From Geodermatophilus aquaeductus (GTDB taxonomy: Bacteria; Actinomycetota; Actinomycetes; Mycobacteriales; Geodermatophilaceae), in contig NZ_FXTJ01000006.1 in assembly GCF_900182545.1 (NCBI RefSeq), positions 1 through 64,000 on the forward strand: a DNA stretch of 64,000 nt, given 5' to 3'. Below the pieces are notes generated by a model that saw only the letters and a program-made list of their open reading frames with translations, ran no database searches and was not told where the DNA came from. Below are positions 18,413 to 29,730 of the stretch, in pieces (position 1 is the stretch's first letter; every line of letters starts with the position of its first letter). The position numbers and the translations under genes are program-made.

Positions 18413-18418
18413 TAGGGT
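18413..18418 (+). promoter_or_regulatory. -10 element of the leaderless GT4 operon
   Basis: TAGGGT ends 7 bases before the ATG at 18426, with no ribosome binding site between. This is the arrangement of a leaderless actinobacterial promoter and would drive the five-gene operon that follows. Confidence 0.55.
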
Positions 18419-18425
18419 CCGGCGC

Positions 18426-19679
18426 ATGGGACGACGGCTGCGGATCGCACTGCTGTCGTACCGGAGCAAGCCGCACGGCGGCGGGCAGGGCGTGTACGTG
18501 CGGGCGCTGTCGCGGGAGCTGACCGCGCTCGGCCACTCCGTCGAGGTGTTCAGCGGCCAGCCCTATCCCGAGCTCGACGACGGCGTCCCGCTCACCCGGG
18601 TGCCCAGCCTCGACCTCTACCGCGAGCCCGATCCGTTCCGCACGCCGCGGCCCTCGGAGTTCCGCGACTGGATCGACGTCGCCGAGTGGGCCGCGATGTG
18701 CACCGCCGGCTTCCCCGAACCGCTCACCTTCACGCTGCGCGCCGCCCGCCTGCTGCTCCCCCGCGCGGCCGAGTTCGACGTCGTGCACGACAACCAGTCC
18801 CTCGGCTACGGGCTGCTGCGGCTGCTGCGCGCCGGCGTCCCGACCGTGGCCACCGTGCACCACCCGGTCGCCATCGACCGGCAGCTGGAGATCGCCGCGG
18901 CACCCACGCTGCGCCGCCGGCTGACCCTGCACCGCTGGTACGGCTTCACCGCCATGCAGGCCCGGGTCGCCCCCCGCCTCGACGCCGTCACCACCGTGTC
19001 GGAGAACTCCCGGCGCGACATCGAGACGCACCTGCGCGTCCCCGCCTCCGGCGTCGAGGTCATCCCGGTGGGCATCGACCCCGGCGTCTTCACGCCGCCG
19101 CCGGCCGGACAGCCGCGCGACGCCGACTCGATCGTCGTCACCACCAGCGCCGACGTCCCGCTCAAGGGCCTGGTGCACCTGCTGGAGGCGGTCGCCAAGC
19201 TGCGCACCGAGCGGCCGGTGCGGCTCACGGTCGTCGGCACCGCGCGGCCCGGTGGGCCGGCGGAGTCGGCGCTGGACCGCCTCGGCCTGCGCGACGCCGT
19301 CCGCTTCACCGGCCCGCTGCCCGAGGCCGACCTGGTGCGGCTGCTGCAGACGGCGACCGTGGCGGCCATCCCGTCGCTGTACGAGGGCTTCTCGCTGCCC
19401 GCGGTCGAGGCGATGGCCTGCGGGACGCCGCTGGTGACCACCGACGCCGGCGCGCTGCCCGAGGTGGTCGGCACCCAGGCCGGCCTGCGGGTGCGGGCCG
19501 GTGACGTCGACGAGCTGACCGCGGCGCTCAAGCTGGTGCTCGAGAAGCCCTCGCTGCAGGAGCAGCTGGGCCGGGCCGGGCGCCGCCGGGTGCTGGCCTC
19601 CTACACGTGGCGCTCGACGGCCGAGCGCACGGCCGCCTGGTACGCCGAGGTGCTGGAACGGAAGGGCGCTGCGTGCTGA
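18426..19679 (+). CDS. GT4-family glycosyltransferase
   Basis: A 417-residue GT-B fold transferase using a nucleotide sugar. The N-terminal acceptor domain has SKPHGGGQGVYVRALSREL. The donor domain carries TVSENSRRDI, IPVGIDPGVF, and the GT4 signature SLYEGFSLPAVEAMACGTPLV with the E-x7-E pair. It is the first gene of a chain with overlapping or nearly overlapping joints: methyltransferase (7-base overlap), alpha/alpha-toroid protein, and two GT2 proteins. The grouping suggests assembly or decoration of a glycolipid or cell-surface glycan. The acceptor and sugar are unknown. Confidence 0.9.
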   Translation: MGRRLRIALLSYRSKPHGGGQGVYVRALSRELTALGHSVEVFSGQPYPELDDGVPLTRVPSLDLYREPDPFRTPRPSEFRDWIDVAEWAAMCTAGFPEPLTFTLRAARLLLPRAAEFDVVHDNQSLGYGLLRLLRAGVPTVATVHHPVAIDRQLEIAAAPTLRRRLTLHRWYGFTAMQARVAPRLDAVTTVSENSRRDIETHLRVPASGVEVIPVGIDPGVFTPPPAGQPRDADSIVVTTSADVPLKGLVHLLEAVAKLRTERPVRLTVVGTARPGGPAESALDRLGLRDAVRFTGPLPEADLVRLLQTATVAAIPSLYEGFSLPAVEAMACGTPLVTTDAGALPEVVGTQAGLRVRAGDVDELTAALKLVLEKPSLQEQLGRAGRRRVLASYTWRSTAERTAAWYAEVLERKGAAC

Positions 19680-20434
19680 CCGTCGACTACGACCTGCTCG
19701 ACCTGCGCCCCGGCATGACCGTGCTGGACCTCGGCTGCGGCGAGGGCCGGCACGCCTTCGAGGCCTACCGCCGCGGCGCGCACGTGGTCGCCGTCGACTG
19801 GGGCGTGTCCGAGGTGGAGACGACGAAGCGGTGGCTGGGCGCGATCGCCGAGGCCGGCGAGGCCCCGGCCGGTGCCCGCTTCGAGGTGCTGCGCGGCGAC
19901 CTGCGGCACCTGCCCTTCCCCGACGCCAGCGTCGACCGGGTCATCGCCTCCGAGGTGCTCGAGCACATCCCCGACGACGTTCCCGCGATGGCCGAGATCG
20001 CGCGGGTGCTCAAGCCCGGCGGGAAGGCCGTCGTCACGGTGCCGCGGTACGGCCCCGAGCGGATCTGCTGGGCGCTGTCGGACGCCTACCACGCCAACGA
20101 GGGCGGGCACATCCGCATCTACCGCGGCGACGTACTGCGCACCCGGTTGTCGGTCGCCGGCCTGGTGCCCGGGCGGCAGCACCACGCCCACGCGCTGCAC
20201 GCGCCGTTCTGGTGGCTCAAGTGCGCCGTCGGGGTGGACCGCGACACCGCCGTCGTCCGCGCCTACCACCGGCTGCTGGTCTGGGACCTGACGAAGCGGC
20301 CGCTGCTCACGCGGGCGGCCGAGAGGGTGCTGGACCCGCTGTTCGGCAAGAGCCTCGTCGTCTACGCGGACAAGCCGGCCGTCCCGCAGGCGGCGGCCGC
20401 CCCGGAGCGGGAGAAGACCGCTGCCGCGCGCTGA
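19673..20434 (+). CDS. class I SAM-dependent methyltransferase
   Basis: A 253-residue methyltransferase with motif I VLDLGCGEGRHAFEA, an acidic strand-2 end (VVAVDWG), motif II (VDRVIASEVLEHIPDD) and motif III (LKPGGKAVVTVP). The EHIPDD and later Trp/Tyr-rich segment (PFWWLKCAVG) fit the UbiE/type 11 group. The GTG start at 19673 overlaps the GT4 stop by 7 bases, indicating coupled translation. The substrate is probably the product of the neighbouring sugar transferases, an inference from context only. Confidence 0.87.
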   Translation: MLTVDYDLLDLRPGMTVLDLGCGEGRHAFEAYRRGAHVVAVDWGVSEVETTKRWLGAIAEAGEAPAGARFEVLRGDLRHLPFPDASVDRVIASEVLEHIPDDVPAMAEIARVLKPGGKAVVTVPRYGPERICWALSDAYHANEGGHIRIYRGDVLRTRLSVAGLVPGRQHHAHALHAPFWWLKCAVGVDRDTAVVRAYHRLLVWDLTKRPLLTRAAERVLDPLFGKSLVVYADKPAVPQAAAAPEREKTAAAR

Positions 20435-20471
20435 GCTGCCCGAGCTGCCCGGCGTCCTCGACGGGGCGGCC

Positions 20472-21506
20472 GTGCGGCGGACGGTCGCGGCCATCGCCGC
20501 CGAGCAGGGCGCCGACGGGTCGCTGCCGTGGTTCCGCGGCGGGCAGCTCGACCCGTGGGACTCGATCGAGGCGGCCATGGCCCTCGACGTCGGCGGGGAG
20601 CACGGGCGGGCGGCGGCGGCCTACCGCTGGCTGGCCGCCCGGCAGCGCGCCGACGGCTCCTGGGCCGCCGAGTACCGCGACGGCGCCGAGACCCAGCCGG
20701 CCGTCGAGAGCAACCACGCCGGCTACCTCGCCGTCGGCGCGTGGCACACCTGGCTGGCCAGCGGGGACGAGCGGCTGGTCACCGAGCTGTGGCCGGCGGT
20801 GCGCCGCGGCCTGGACCTCGTCGTGGACATGCAGCTGGACTCGGGTGCGGTCAGCTGGGCGCTGCGGCCCGACGGGACGCCGGACGACACCGCGCTGCTC
20901 ACCGGCAACGCCAGCCTGTTCCAGGCGCTTCGCTGCGGCATCGCGCTGGCCGGGCTGGCCGGGCAGACGCAGCCGGACTGGGAGCTGGCCGTCACCGGCC
21001 TCGGGACGGCGCTGCGGAGCGATCCCGACGCCTTCGCCGACCGGTCGCGCTGGTCGATGGACTGGTACTACCCGGTGCTCGCCGGTGCGGTCACCGGTGA
21101 CGCCGCCCGCGCCCGCCTCGGCGCCGACTGGGACCGCTTCGTCGTCCCCGGGCTCGGGGCGCGGTGCGTCGCCGACCGCCCCTGGGTGACCGGCGCGGAG
21201 ACCTGCGAGCTGGCGCTGGCGCTCGTCGTGGCGGGGCAGCGCGACGCCGCGGTGGAGCAGGTGGCGGCGATGCAGCACCTGCGCCACGACGACGGCTCGT
21301 ACTGGACGGGGTTCGTCTATCCCGACGACGCCCGCTGGCCGGTGGAGCGGACCACCTGGACGGCGGCCGCGGTCGTGCTCGCCGCCGACGCCCTCTCCGG
21401 CGCGACGCCGGCCTCCGGGCTGTTCGCCGACCCCTCGGCGCTGCCCGCACCCGGGACCGCCGACACCGGTTCGCTGCCGCCGATCACGGGCAGGGTCCAG
21501 GGGTGA
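20472..21506 (+). CDS. alpha/alpha-toroid protein annotated in relatives as prenyltransferase
   Basis: A protein of about 344 residues made of repeated helical hairpins with QGADGSLPWF, QRADGSWAAEY and HDDGSYWTGF motifs, as in (alpha/alpha)6 toroid folds such as prenyltransferase beta-subunits and six-hairpin glycosidases. The repeats of DGS/DGSW are the clearest sign. Relatives in similar clusters are called prenyltransferase without evidence of prenyl transfer, so a glycan-processing role is equally possible. The first standard start is GTG 20472, yet the frame is open upstream to a CTG at 20421 that would add LPELPGVLDG, a stretch relatives seem to have. Translation may therefore begin at a non-standard CTG. 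The stop overlaps the GT2 start (GTGA). Confidence 0.72.
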   Translation: MRRTVAAIAAEQGADGSLPWFRGGQLDPWDSIEAAMALDVGGEHGRAAAAYRWLAARQRADGSWAAEYRDGAETQPAVESNHAGYLAVGAWHTWLASGDERLVTELWPAVRRGLDLVVDMQLDSGAVSWALRPDGTPDDTALLTGNASLFQALRCGIALAGLAGQTQPDWELAVTGLGTALRSDPDAFADRSRWSMDWYYPVLAGAVTGDAARARLGADWDRFVVPGLGARCVADRPWVTGAETCELALALVVAGQRDAAVEQVAAMQHLRHDDGSYWTGFVYPDDARWPVERTTWTAAAVVLAADALSGATPASGLFADPSALPAPGTADTGSLPPITGRVQG

Positions 21507-22390
21507 CCAGCACCACCGCCCAGCCCACGACCTCCCGACCACCCACCGCCGACGGCGTCACCGTCGTGGTGATGAGCCGCGACCGGCGCCAGGACCTGCT
21601 GGCCACGCTGCCCCGGCACGAGGCGCCCGTCGTGCTGGTGGACAACGGCTCGACCGACGGCACCGTCGAGGCCGTCCGGGCCGCGCTGCCGCAGGTGACG
21701 GTCCTGCCGCTCGCGGAGAACGTCGGCGCCCGCGCCCGCACGATCGGCGCCGGGCACGCCGGCACCGAGTTCGTCGCGTTCGCCGACGACGACTCCTGGT
21801 GGGCGCCCGGTGACCTCGCCCGCGCGGCGGCGGTCATGCGCGCCCACCCGCGCCTGGCGGTGCTCAACGCGCGCGTGCTCGTCGGCCCCGAGGAGCGGCT
21901 CGACCCGCTGTGCGCGGAGCTGGCCACCAGCCCGCTCGGCACGCCGCCGCACCTGCCCGGCCCGCGGCTGCTCGGCTTCATCGGCTGCGCGGCGATGGTG
22001 CGCACCGAGGCGTTCCTCGCCGTCGGCGGGTTCGACCCGGTGGTGCGCTTCCCCGGCGAGGAGGAGCGGCTGTCCCTCGACCTCGCCGCCACCGGGTGGG
22101 ACATCGCCTACGTCGACTCGGTGACCGTGCACCACCACCCCTCCCCTCGCCGGCACGACCCCGCGACCCGGCGCACGGCGATCTGGCGGTCGCGGTTGCT
22201 CACCGCGGTCATGCGGCTGCCCGCGGGCGACGTCGTCCGCACGGTCACCGCGGCGCTGCGGGCGGGCGGGGCGGAGCGCCGCGGGCTGTGGGGGGCACTG
22301 CCGGACCTGCCCGCCGCGCTGCGCCTCCGGCGGCGGCTGCCCGCGCACGTGCTGGCCGACCTGCGGCTGCTCGCCGGGGACGCCCGGTGA
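21503..22390 (+). CDS. GT2-family glycosyltransferase
   Basis: A 295-residue GT-A fold transferase. It has VVMSRDRRQDLL, VLVDNGSTDGT for nucleotide binding, the metal-binding FADDDSWW (DxD-like), GCAAMVRTEAFLAVGGFD, and a late GEEERLSLDLAATGW. The C-terminus is basic and helical without a clear membrane helix. It shares about the same layout with the next gene; the two are tandem paralogues. The start is GTG at 21503, overlapping the previous stop as GTGA. It probably transfers a sugar in the same pathway as the GT4 gene upstream. Confidence 0.88.
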   Translation: MTSTTAQPTTSRPPTADGVTVVVMSRDRRQDLLATLPRHEAPVVLVDNGSTDGTVEAVRAALPQVTVLPLAENVGARARTIGAGHAGTEFVAFADDDSWWAPGDLARAAAVMRAHPRLAVLNARVLVGPEERLDPLCAELATSPLGTPPHLPGPRLLGFIGCAAMVRTEAFLAVGGFDPVVRFPGEEERLSLDLAATGWDIAYVDSVTVHHHPSPRRHDPATRRTAIWRSRLLTAVMRLPAGDVVRTVTAALRAGGAERRGLWGALPDLPAALRLRRRLPAHVLADLRLLAGDAR

Positions 22391-23322
22391 CCGCGACCGA
22401 GGCCACCCCGCAGGCGACCGGGACGGGGCCGGACCCGCGGGTCGCCGTCGTCGTCATCACCCACCAGCGGCGCGACGAGGTGCTGGTGGCGCTCGCCCGG
22501 CTGCTGGAGCTGCCCGAGCGGCCGCACGTGGTGGTGGTCGACAACGGGTCCACCGACGGCACCGCGGAGGCCGTCCGCGAGCGCTTCCCCGCGGCGGAGC
22601 TGGTGGCCAGCCCGGAGAACCTGGGCGCGATCGGCCGCAACGTGGGGATCGGCCGGCTGTCGACGCCGTACGTGGCCTTCTGCGACGACGACACGTGGTG
22701 GGAGCCGGGGTCGCTGCGCACCGCGGCCGACGTCCTCGACGCGCACCCGCGGCTGGCCGTGGTGACCGCGCGGATCCTCGTCGAACCGGGTGGCCGCGAG
22801 GACCCGATCGTGCCGGAGCTGCGCGACTCCCCCGTCCCCGGCGCGGACTGGCTGCCCGGGCCGGCGCTGGGCTCGTTCCTCGCCGGCGCGAGCGTGGTCC
22901 GCCGCGAGGCGTTCCTCGAGGTCGGCGGCTTCAGCGAGCGGCTGTGGCTGGGCGGCGAGGAGGAGCTCATGGCCGGCGACCTCGCCGCCGCCGGCTGGGA
23001 GCTGTGCTACCTGCCCGCGCTCACCGTGCACCACCAGGCGTCGAAGGCCCGCGACTCGCACCGCCGCCGGCGCGACGGCATCCGCAACACCCTCTGGACG
23101 ACGTGGCTGCGGCGGCCGCTGCGCCCCGCGCTGCGCCGCACGCTGCACCTGCTGACCACGCTGCCGCGCGACCGGGTCACCGCGCAGGGGCTGTGGGCCG
23201 CCGTCCGCGGGATCCCGTGGGTGGTGCGCGAGCGGCGGGTGCTCCCCGCCTCCGCCGAGGCGCGATTCGCCGCGCTCGACGCCGTTCAGCGCCGCTCCAC
23301 AGCCCGCCGCTACGTCAGCTGA
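22387..23322 (+). CDS. GT2-family glycosyltransferase, paralogue of the previous gene
   Basis: A 311-residue GT-A transferase. The motifs line up with the upstream paralogue: VVITHQRRDEVL, VVVDNGSTDGT, FCDDDTWWEPGS, SVVRREAFLEVGGF, GGEEELMAGDLAAAGWE and a His pair (TVHHQASK). It starts at GTG 22387 in a GTGA overlap with the previous stop, so the tandem pair most likely arose by duplication and is co-translated. It ends the operon; two palindromic repeats lie in the 123 bases that separate it from the convergent DksA-type gene. Confidence 0.88.
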   Translation: MTATEATPQATGTGPDPRVAVVVITHQRRDEVLVALARLLELPERPHVVVVDNGSTDGTAEAVRERFPAAELVASPENLGAIGRNVGIGRLSTPYVAFCDDDTWWEPGSLRTAADVLDAHPRLAVVTARILVEPGGREDPIVPELRDSPVPGADWLPGPALGSFLAGASVVRREAFLEVGGFSERLWLGGEEELMAGDLAAAGWELCYLPALTVHHQASKARDSHRRRRDGIRNTLWTTWLRRPLRPALRRTLHLLTTLPRDRVTAQGLWAAVRGIPWVVRERRVLPASAEARFAALDAVQRRSTARRYVS

Positions 23323-23334
23323 GGGCGCGCCCGT

Positions 23335-23383
23335 TGTCGACCTGGTGCGGTCTCGGCGTCGTCGAGACGATGCCAGGTCGACA
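23335..23383 (+). repeat. nested palindrome between convergent genes
   Basis: Outer arms TGTCGACCTGG and CCAGGTCGACA (11 bp, perfect) enclose inner arms GTCTCG and CGAGAC with a 7-base loop. It lies after the GT2 operon and before the convergent DksA-type gene, so it could end transcription from either side. The nested design matches other palindromes in this window. Confidence 0.7.
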
Positions 23384-23410
23384 TCCGGCGCGCTCGCTCC
23401 CTGGAGGAGC

Positions 23411-23435
23411 GGCGGAAATGGCCATTTCTGCCGCC
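23411..23435 (+). repeat. short AT-centred palindrome, intergenic copy
   Basis: GGCGGAAATGG and CCATTTCTGCC form a near-perfect palindrome around GGCC. Almost the same sequence occurs at the 5' ends of cydDC (36065-36087) and eutC (47512-47537). Its AT-richer core stands out in this GC-rich sequence. Confidence 0.75.
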
Positions 23436-23445
23436 CCGCGCCGGG

Positions 23446-26649
<3,204 letters not shown>

Positions 26650-26652
26650 CGG

Positions 26653-27114
26653 TCAGGCGCTGCGGCCGTCGGGCCCGTCGGGGCGCCGCGACTGCGCGCC
26701 GGACGTCGGGGCGCCGCCGGCGTCGGCCGGGCCGGCCCCCTCCTCCACGACCTCGAAGCGTCGCCAGAGTCCGGTGAGCTGCAGCGGGCGCGCGACGGCG
26801 GCCGGCGGGTCGACCAGCGCGACGGTCACCGCCCGCGGCGAGGTCATGCGCTGCAGCTGCACCAGCACGGCCATGCCGGCGGAGTTCATGTAGGACACCC
26901 CGCCCAGGTGCAGCTCCACCCGGGACAGCGTGGCGACCGAGAGCATCTGGTCGGTGACGGCGCGGACGAGCGGCCGGCGCGCGGCCTCGGTCAGCTCGCC
27001 GCGGACGGTGATCGTGCTGACGTCGCCGTCGAGGGTGGCCACCACCTCGGGCTCGTGGTCGTGCTGCCCGGTGTCGGGGTCGGCCGGTCCACCGGTCTCT
27101 CGGTGCTCGTCCAT
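26653..27114 (-). CDS. STAS-domain anti-sigma factor antagonist-like protein
   Basis: A STAS-domain protein of about 153 residues. The core runs from VVATLDGDVSTITVRGELTE to GLWRRFEVVEEG and includes the strand VELHLGGVSYMNSAGMAVLVQL. The phosphorylatable Ser of antagonists such as SpoIIAA/RsbV is expected in the segment YMNSAGM, and Ser is present. Flanking N- and C-terminal tails are Asp/Pro-rich and disordered-looking. Start choice is uncertain: ATG 27114 (used here), ATG 27147 or GTG 27171. It is divergent from hsp20, with a candidate stress-sigma promoter between them. A role in a partner-switching stress system is likely but not shown. Confidence 0.78.
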   Translation of the reverse strand: MDEHRETGGPADPDTGQHDHEPEVVATLDGDVSTITVRGELTEAARRPLVRAVTDQMLSVATLSRVELHLGGVSYMNSAGMAVLVQLQRMTSPRAVTVALVDPPAAVARPLQLTGLWRRFEVVEEGAGPADAGGAPTSGAQSRRPDGPDGRSA

Positions 27115-27178
27115 GCCCGGGGACTGCCCGCGTTGCCACCCGTCCATGCGCGAGCCGGAACAACTCCGCACAAGGGAT

Positions 27179-27206
27179 GTTTACACCGGTGCGCGACCGA
27201 GGTAAT
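27179..27206 (+). promoter_or_regulatory. possible SigB/SigF-type stress promoter of hsp20
   Basis: GTTTAC at 27179-27184 and AGGTAAT at 27200-27206 match the GTTT-N15-17-GGGTA pattern of actinobacterial SigB/SigF promoters, with 17 bases between GTTT and AGGTAA. Transcription would start near 27212, about 65 bases before the Hsp20 start. Confidence 0.5.
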
Positions 27207-27277
27207 CTCCAGTTGCCACTAGAGGTTCATCCTCGGGCAGCGAACACGCACCGGATCTCCCAGGAGGTTCACCAGCC

Positions 27278-27778
27278 ATGATGCTGACCGCTTACGACCC
27301 GTTCGCCGCCACGTCCGCCGCCTTGCGCGCGCTGGACCAGCTCACCGGCCGCACCGGCACCGCCCGCCCGCTGTCGGGCATGCCGATGGACGCCTACCGC
27401 GTCGGCGACAAGTTCGTGGCCCACTTCGACCTGCCGGGCGTCGACCCGGGGTCGATCGACCTGTCGGTCGAGGGCACGACGCTCACCGTCACGGCCGAGC
27501 GCTCGGTCCCGCAGCTCGAGGGTGTGGAGTGGGCCGTCGCCGAGCGTCCCTACGGCGCCTACACCCGCCAGCTGGTGCTCGGTCGCAGTCTCGACACCGA
27601 CCGGCTGGAGGCGAGCTACCACGACGGCGTGCTCACCGTGAGCATCCCCGTGGCGGAGAAGGCCCGCGCCCGCAAGATCACCGTGACCCGCGCCGACGTG
27701 CCGGCCGCGGTGGAGAGCCGGACCATCGAGGGCGAGTCGTCGTCCGCCCAGGGCGGGAAGAAGGCCGTCGAGAGCTGA
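27278..27778 (+). CDS. Hsp20/alpha-crystallin small heat shock protein
   Basis: A 166-residue ATP-independent chaperone. The alpha-crystallin domain spans about residues 38-135, from MDAYRVGDKFVAHFDLPGVDP through GTTLTVTAER to the family signature YHDGVLTVSIPVAEKA. The C-terminal IxI-like segment (KITVTRADVPAAV) is followed by a charged tail. ATG 27278 has AGGAGG 10 bases upstream; the next codon is also ATG. It is followed by a strong hairpin and then a MerR regulator gene, an arrangement seen for heat-shock genes under HspR-like control. Confidence 0.92.
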   Translation: MMLTAYDPFAATSAALRALDQLTGRTGTARPLSGMPMDAYRVGDKFVAHFDLPGVDPGSIDLSVEGTTLTVTAERSVPQLEGVEWAVAERPYGAYTRQLVLGRSLDTDRLEASYHDGVLTVSIPVAEKARARKITVTRADVPAAVESRTIEGESSSAQGGKKAVES

Positions 27779-27801
27779 CCGGCGAGCTGATCGGCGACCG
27801 C

Positions 27802-27836
27802 GCGCGGGGCCGGGCCCGGGTGGCCCGGCCCCGCGC
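27802..27836 (+). terminator. long perfect hairpin after hsp20
   Basis: GCGCGGGGCCGGGCC and GGCCCGGCCCCGCGC, 15 bp each and perfectly complementary, surround a 5-base loop. It begins 23 bases after the hsp20 stop and ends 36 bases before the MerR gene, so it could limit read-through between the two. Confidence 0.75.
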
Positions 27837-27872
27837 CGCATCTGCATCCCGTCCCGGCGAGGAGGAGGTCCC

Positions 27873-28244
27873 GTGACGACCGACGGCGCCCACGAGCCGG
27901 CCGACGCCGTCCGGCGACTCGACGACCCGGACTTCCCCGCGCTGACCATGAGCCAGGCCGCCGCCCTGCTGGGCGTGCAGGCCGCCTTCCTCCGCAGCCT
28001 CGACGGCTCCGGCGTCCTCCAGCCGCACCGCTCCCCCGGCGGCCACCGCCGCTACTCGCGTCACCAGCTGGTGCTCGCCGCCCGCCTGCGCGGCCTGCTC
28101 GACGAGGGGCACACGCTCGCCTCCGCCGAGGTGATCCTCGGCCTGCAGGACGAGCTCGCCGACGCCCGCGCCACCACCGCGCGGCTGCGCGACGCCGTCG
28201 ACCGGCTCCGCGCCGGGCAGGACAGCGACCTCGGCCCTGAGTGA
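27873..28244 (+). CDS. MerR-family (HspR-like) transcriptional regulator
   Basis: A 123-residue regulator with the MerR winged helix near the N-terminus: LTMSQAAALLGVQAAFLRSLDGSGVLQPHRSPGGHRRYSRHQL. A short coiled-coil-like C-terminal helix (EVILGLQDELADARATTARLRDAVDRL) serves for dimerisation. There are no effector-binding Cys. Such short MerR proteins next to hsp20 or dnaK are typically HspR-type repressors of heat-shock genes, a likely role here. GTG 27873 has GGAGGAGG upstream. Its stop lies 1 base from the CsoR operator, so the copper operon begins immediately after. Confidence 0.82.
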   Translation: MTTDGAHEPADAVRRLDDPDFPALTMSQAAALLGVQAAFLRSLDGSGVLQPHRSPGGHRRYSRHQLVLAARLRGLLDEGHTLASAEVILGLQDELADARATTARLRDAVDRLRAGQDSDLGPE

Positions 28245-28263
28245 CACCCCTGGGGGGTAGGGG
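28244..28263 (+). promoter_or_regulatory. probable CsoR operator
   Basis: ACCCC and GGGGT form an inverted repeat around a G-rich core (CCCCTGGGG) directly upstream of the csoR -10 box. CsoR proteins bind G-tract palindromes of this type and release them when Cu(I) binds. The site overlaps the promoter, so binding would block transcription. Confidence 0.7.
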
Positions 28264-28269
28264 TACAGT
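28264..28269 (+). promoter_or_regulatory. -10 element of leaderless csoR operon
   Basis: TACAGT lies 7 bases before the GTG at 28277 and directly abuts the CsoR-type palindrome. No ribosome binding site is present, which supports a leaderless mRNA. Confidence 0.6.
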
Positions 28270-28276
28270 CAGTTGC

Positions 28277-28588
28277 GTGACCGATCCCGAGAACGCTCCC
28301 GGCCACGTCCACGGCTATCTGCACCGCAAGGACGACCACCTCAAGCGGCTGCGCCGCATCGAGGGTCAGGCCCGCGGGCTGCAGCGCATGGTCGAGGACG
28401 AGAAGTACTGCATCGACATCCTCACCCAGGTCTCGGCGATGACGTCCGCCCTGCAGTCGGTCGCGCTGAGCCTGCTCGAGGAGCACCTGTCGCACTGCGT
28501 CGCCGAGGCCGTCGCCACCGGCGGCCCGGAGGCCGACGCGAAGGTCCGCGAGGCCTCCGCCGCGATCGCCCGGCTCGTCCGTTCCTGA
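28277..28588 (+). CDS. csoR: copper-sensing transcriptional repressor CsoR
   Basis: A 103-residue all-helical repressor that leaves DNA when Cu(I) binds. The three copper ligands of the family are present: Cys in DEKYCIDI, and His and Cys in LLEEHLSHCVAEA. The N-terminal DNA-contact region HVHGYLHRKDDHLKRLRRIEGQARGL is typical and also His-rich. I chose the GTG at 28277, giving MTDPEN, since TACAGT sits at leaderless spacing before it; the longer frame runs through the operator. The downstream genes (CopZ chaperone, secreted His protein, CopA ATPase) are its expected targets and form one operon. Confidence 0.93.
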   Translation: MTDPENAPGHVHGYLHRKDDHLKRLRRIEGQARGLQRMVEDEKYCIDILTQVSAMTSALQSVALSLLEEHLSHCVAEAVATGGPEADAKVREASAAIARLVRS

Positions 28589-28613
28589 CCCGCACCCGTT
28601 CCGGAGGACCCCC

Positions 28614-28823
28614 ATGAGCACCGCCACCTACACCGTCACCGGCATGACCTGCTCGCACTGCGTCACCGCGGTCACCGAGGAGGTCAGCGGCCTGCCCGGC
28701 GTCACCGACGTCCGGGTCGACCTGCCCAGCGGCGGCGTGACCGTCACCAGCGACGCCCCCCTCGACGACGACGCCGTGCGCGCCGCCGTCGAGGAGGCCG
28801 GCTACGAGGTCGCCGGCCGCTGA
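28614..28823 (+). CDS. copZ: CopZ-type copper chaperone
   Basis: A 69-residue heavy-metal-associated domain protein. The metal motif is GMTCSHCV (CxxC) near residues 10-17, and the ferredoxin-like fold continues with VSGLPGVTDVRVDLPSGGVTVTSD and the end helix VRAAVEEAGYEV. It carries Cu(I) to CopA in the cytoplasm. The start ATG 28614 follows GGAGGACCCCC. It lies 25 bases after csoR and 26 before the secreted protein gene. Confidence 0.93.
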   Translation: MSTATYTVTGMTCSHCVTAVTEEVSGLPGVTDVRVDLPSGGVTVTSDAPLDDDAVRAAVEEAGYEVAGR

Positions 28824-28849
28824 CGCGGCCGGTTCCGAGGGAGGACGCC

Positions 28850-29730
28850 GTGCGCACCGCCACCCGGGTCGCCGCCACGCTCGTGGGCGCCGCCGCCGTC
28901 CTCGGCGCGGGCTGGGGCGCCGGCGCGCTCGCCGGCCCGGTCGGGGAGCCGCCGGCACCGGCGATGGCCGACCACGCCGACGAGGAGCAGGACCACGGCG
29001 ACGACGGCGGTCACGAGGCGGCGGCGGTCCCCGACCTGCCCGCGGGGCTCGCCGTCTCCGCCGAGGGGCACACCCTCGACCTCGCCGACGACGCGCTGCC
29101 CGCCGGCGCCGCCGTCCCGCTGTCCTTCCGCGTGCTGGGCCCCGACGGCTCCCCGGTGACCGCCTACGACACCGTGCACGAGCAGGACCTGCACCTGGTC
29201 GTCGTCCGGCGTGACCTCACCGGCTACCAGCACGTGCACCCGACCCTCGCGCCCGACGGCACCTGGACGACGACGGTGGCGCTGGAGCCCGGCTCGTGGC
29301 GGGTGCTGGCCGACAGCACGCCCACCGACCTCGGCTCCGGCCTCGTGCTCGGCGCCGACCTCGCCGTCGGCGGCGCGTGGGAGCCGGTCCCGCCGCCCGC
29401 GCCGTCGGCGAGCGCCGAGGTCGACGGCTACACGGTCGCCCTCGACGGCGACCTGGTGGCCGGCGAGGAGTCCGAAGTGGTCGTCACCGTGACCCGCGAC
29501 GGCGTCCCGGTGACGGACCTGCAGCCCTACCTCGGCGCCCGCGGCCACCTGGTCGCGCTGCGTGCCGGGGACCTCGGCTACCTGCACGTGCACCCGACCG
29601 GCGGCTCCGGCGCGGAGGTCCGGTTCGCCGTGCGGGTGCCCGCGGCCGGTGACCACCGCCTGTTCCTCGACTTCCGCCACGGCGACGTCGTCCGCACGGC
29701 CGCCTTCTCCCTGACCGCCCGGAGCGCCCC

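Noticed and set aside
27201-27245. HspR (HAIR) operator upstream of hsp20
   Set aside because: I looked for CTTGAGT-N7-ACTCAAG; only a weak fragment (GTTGCC...GGTTCAT) is present, not enough to call.
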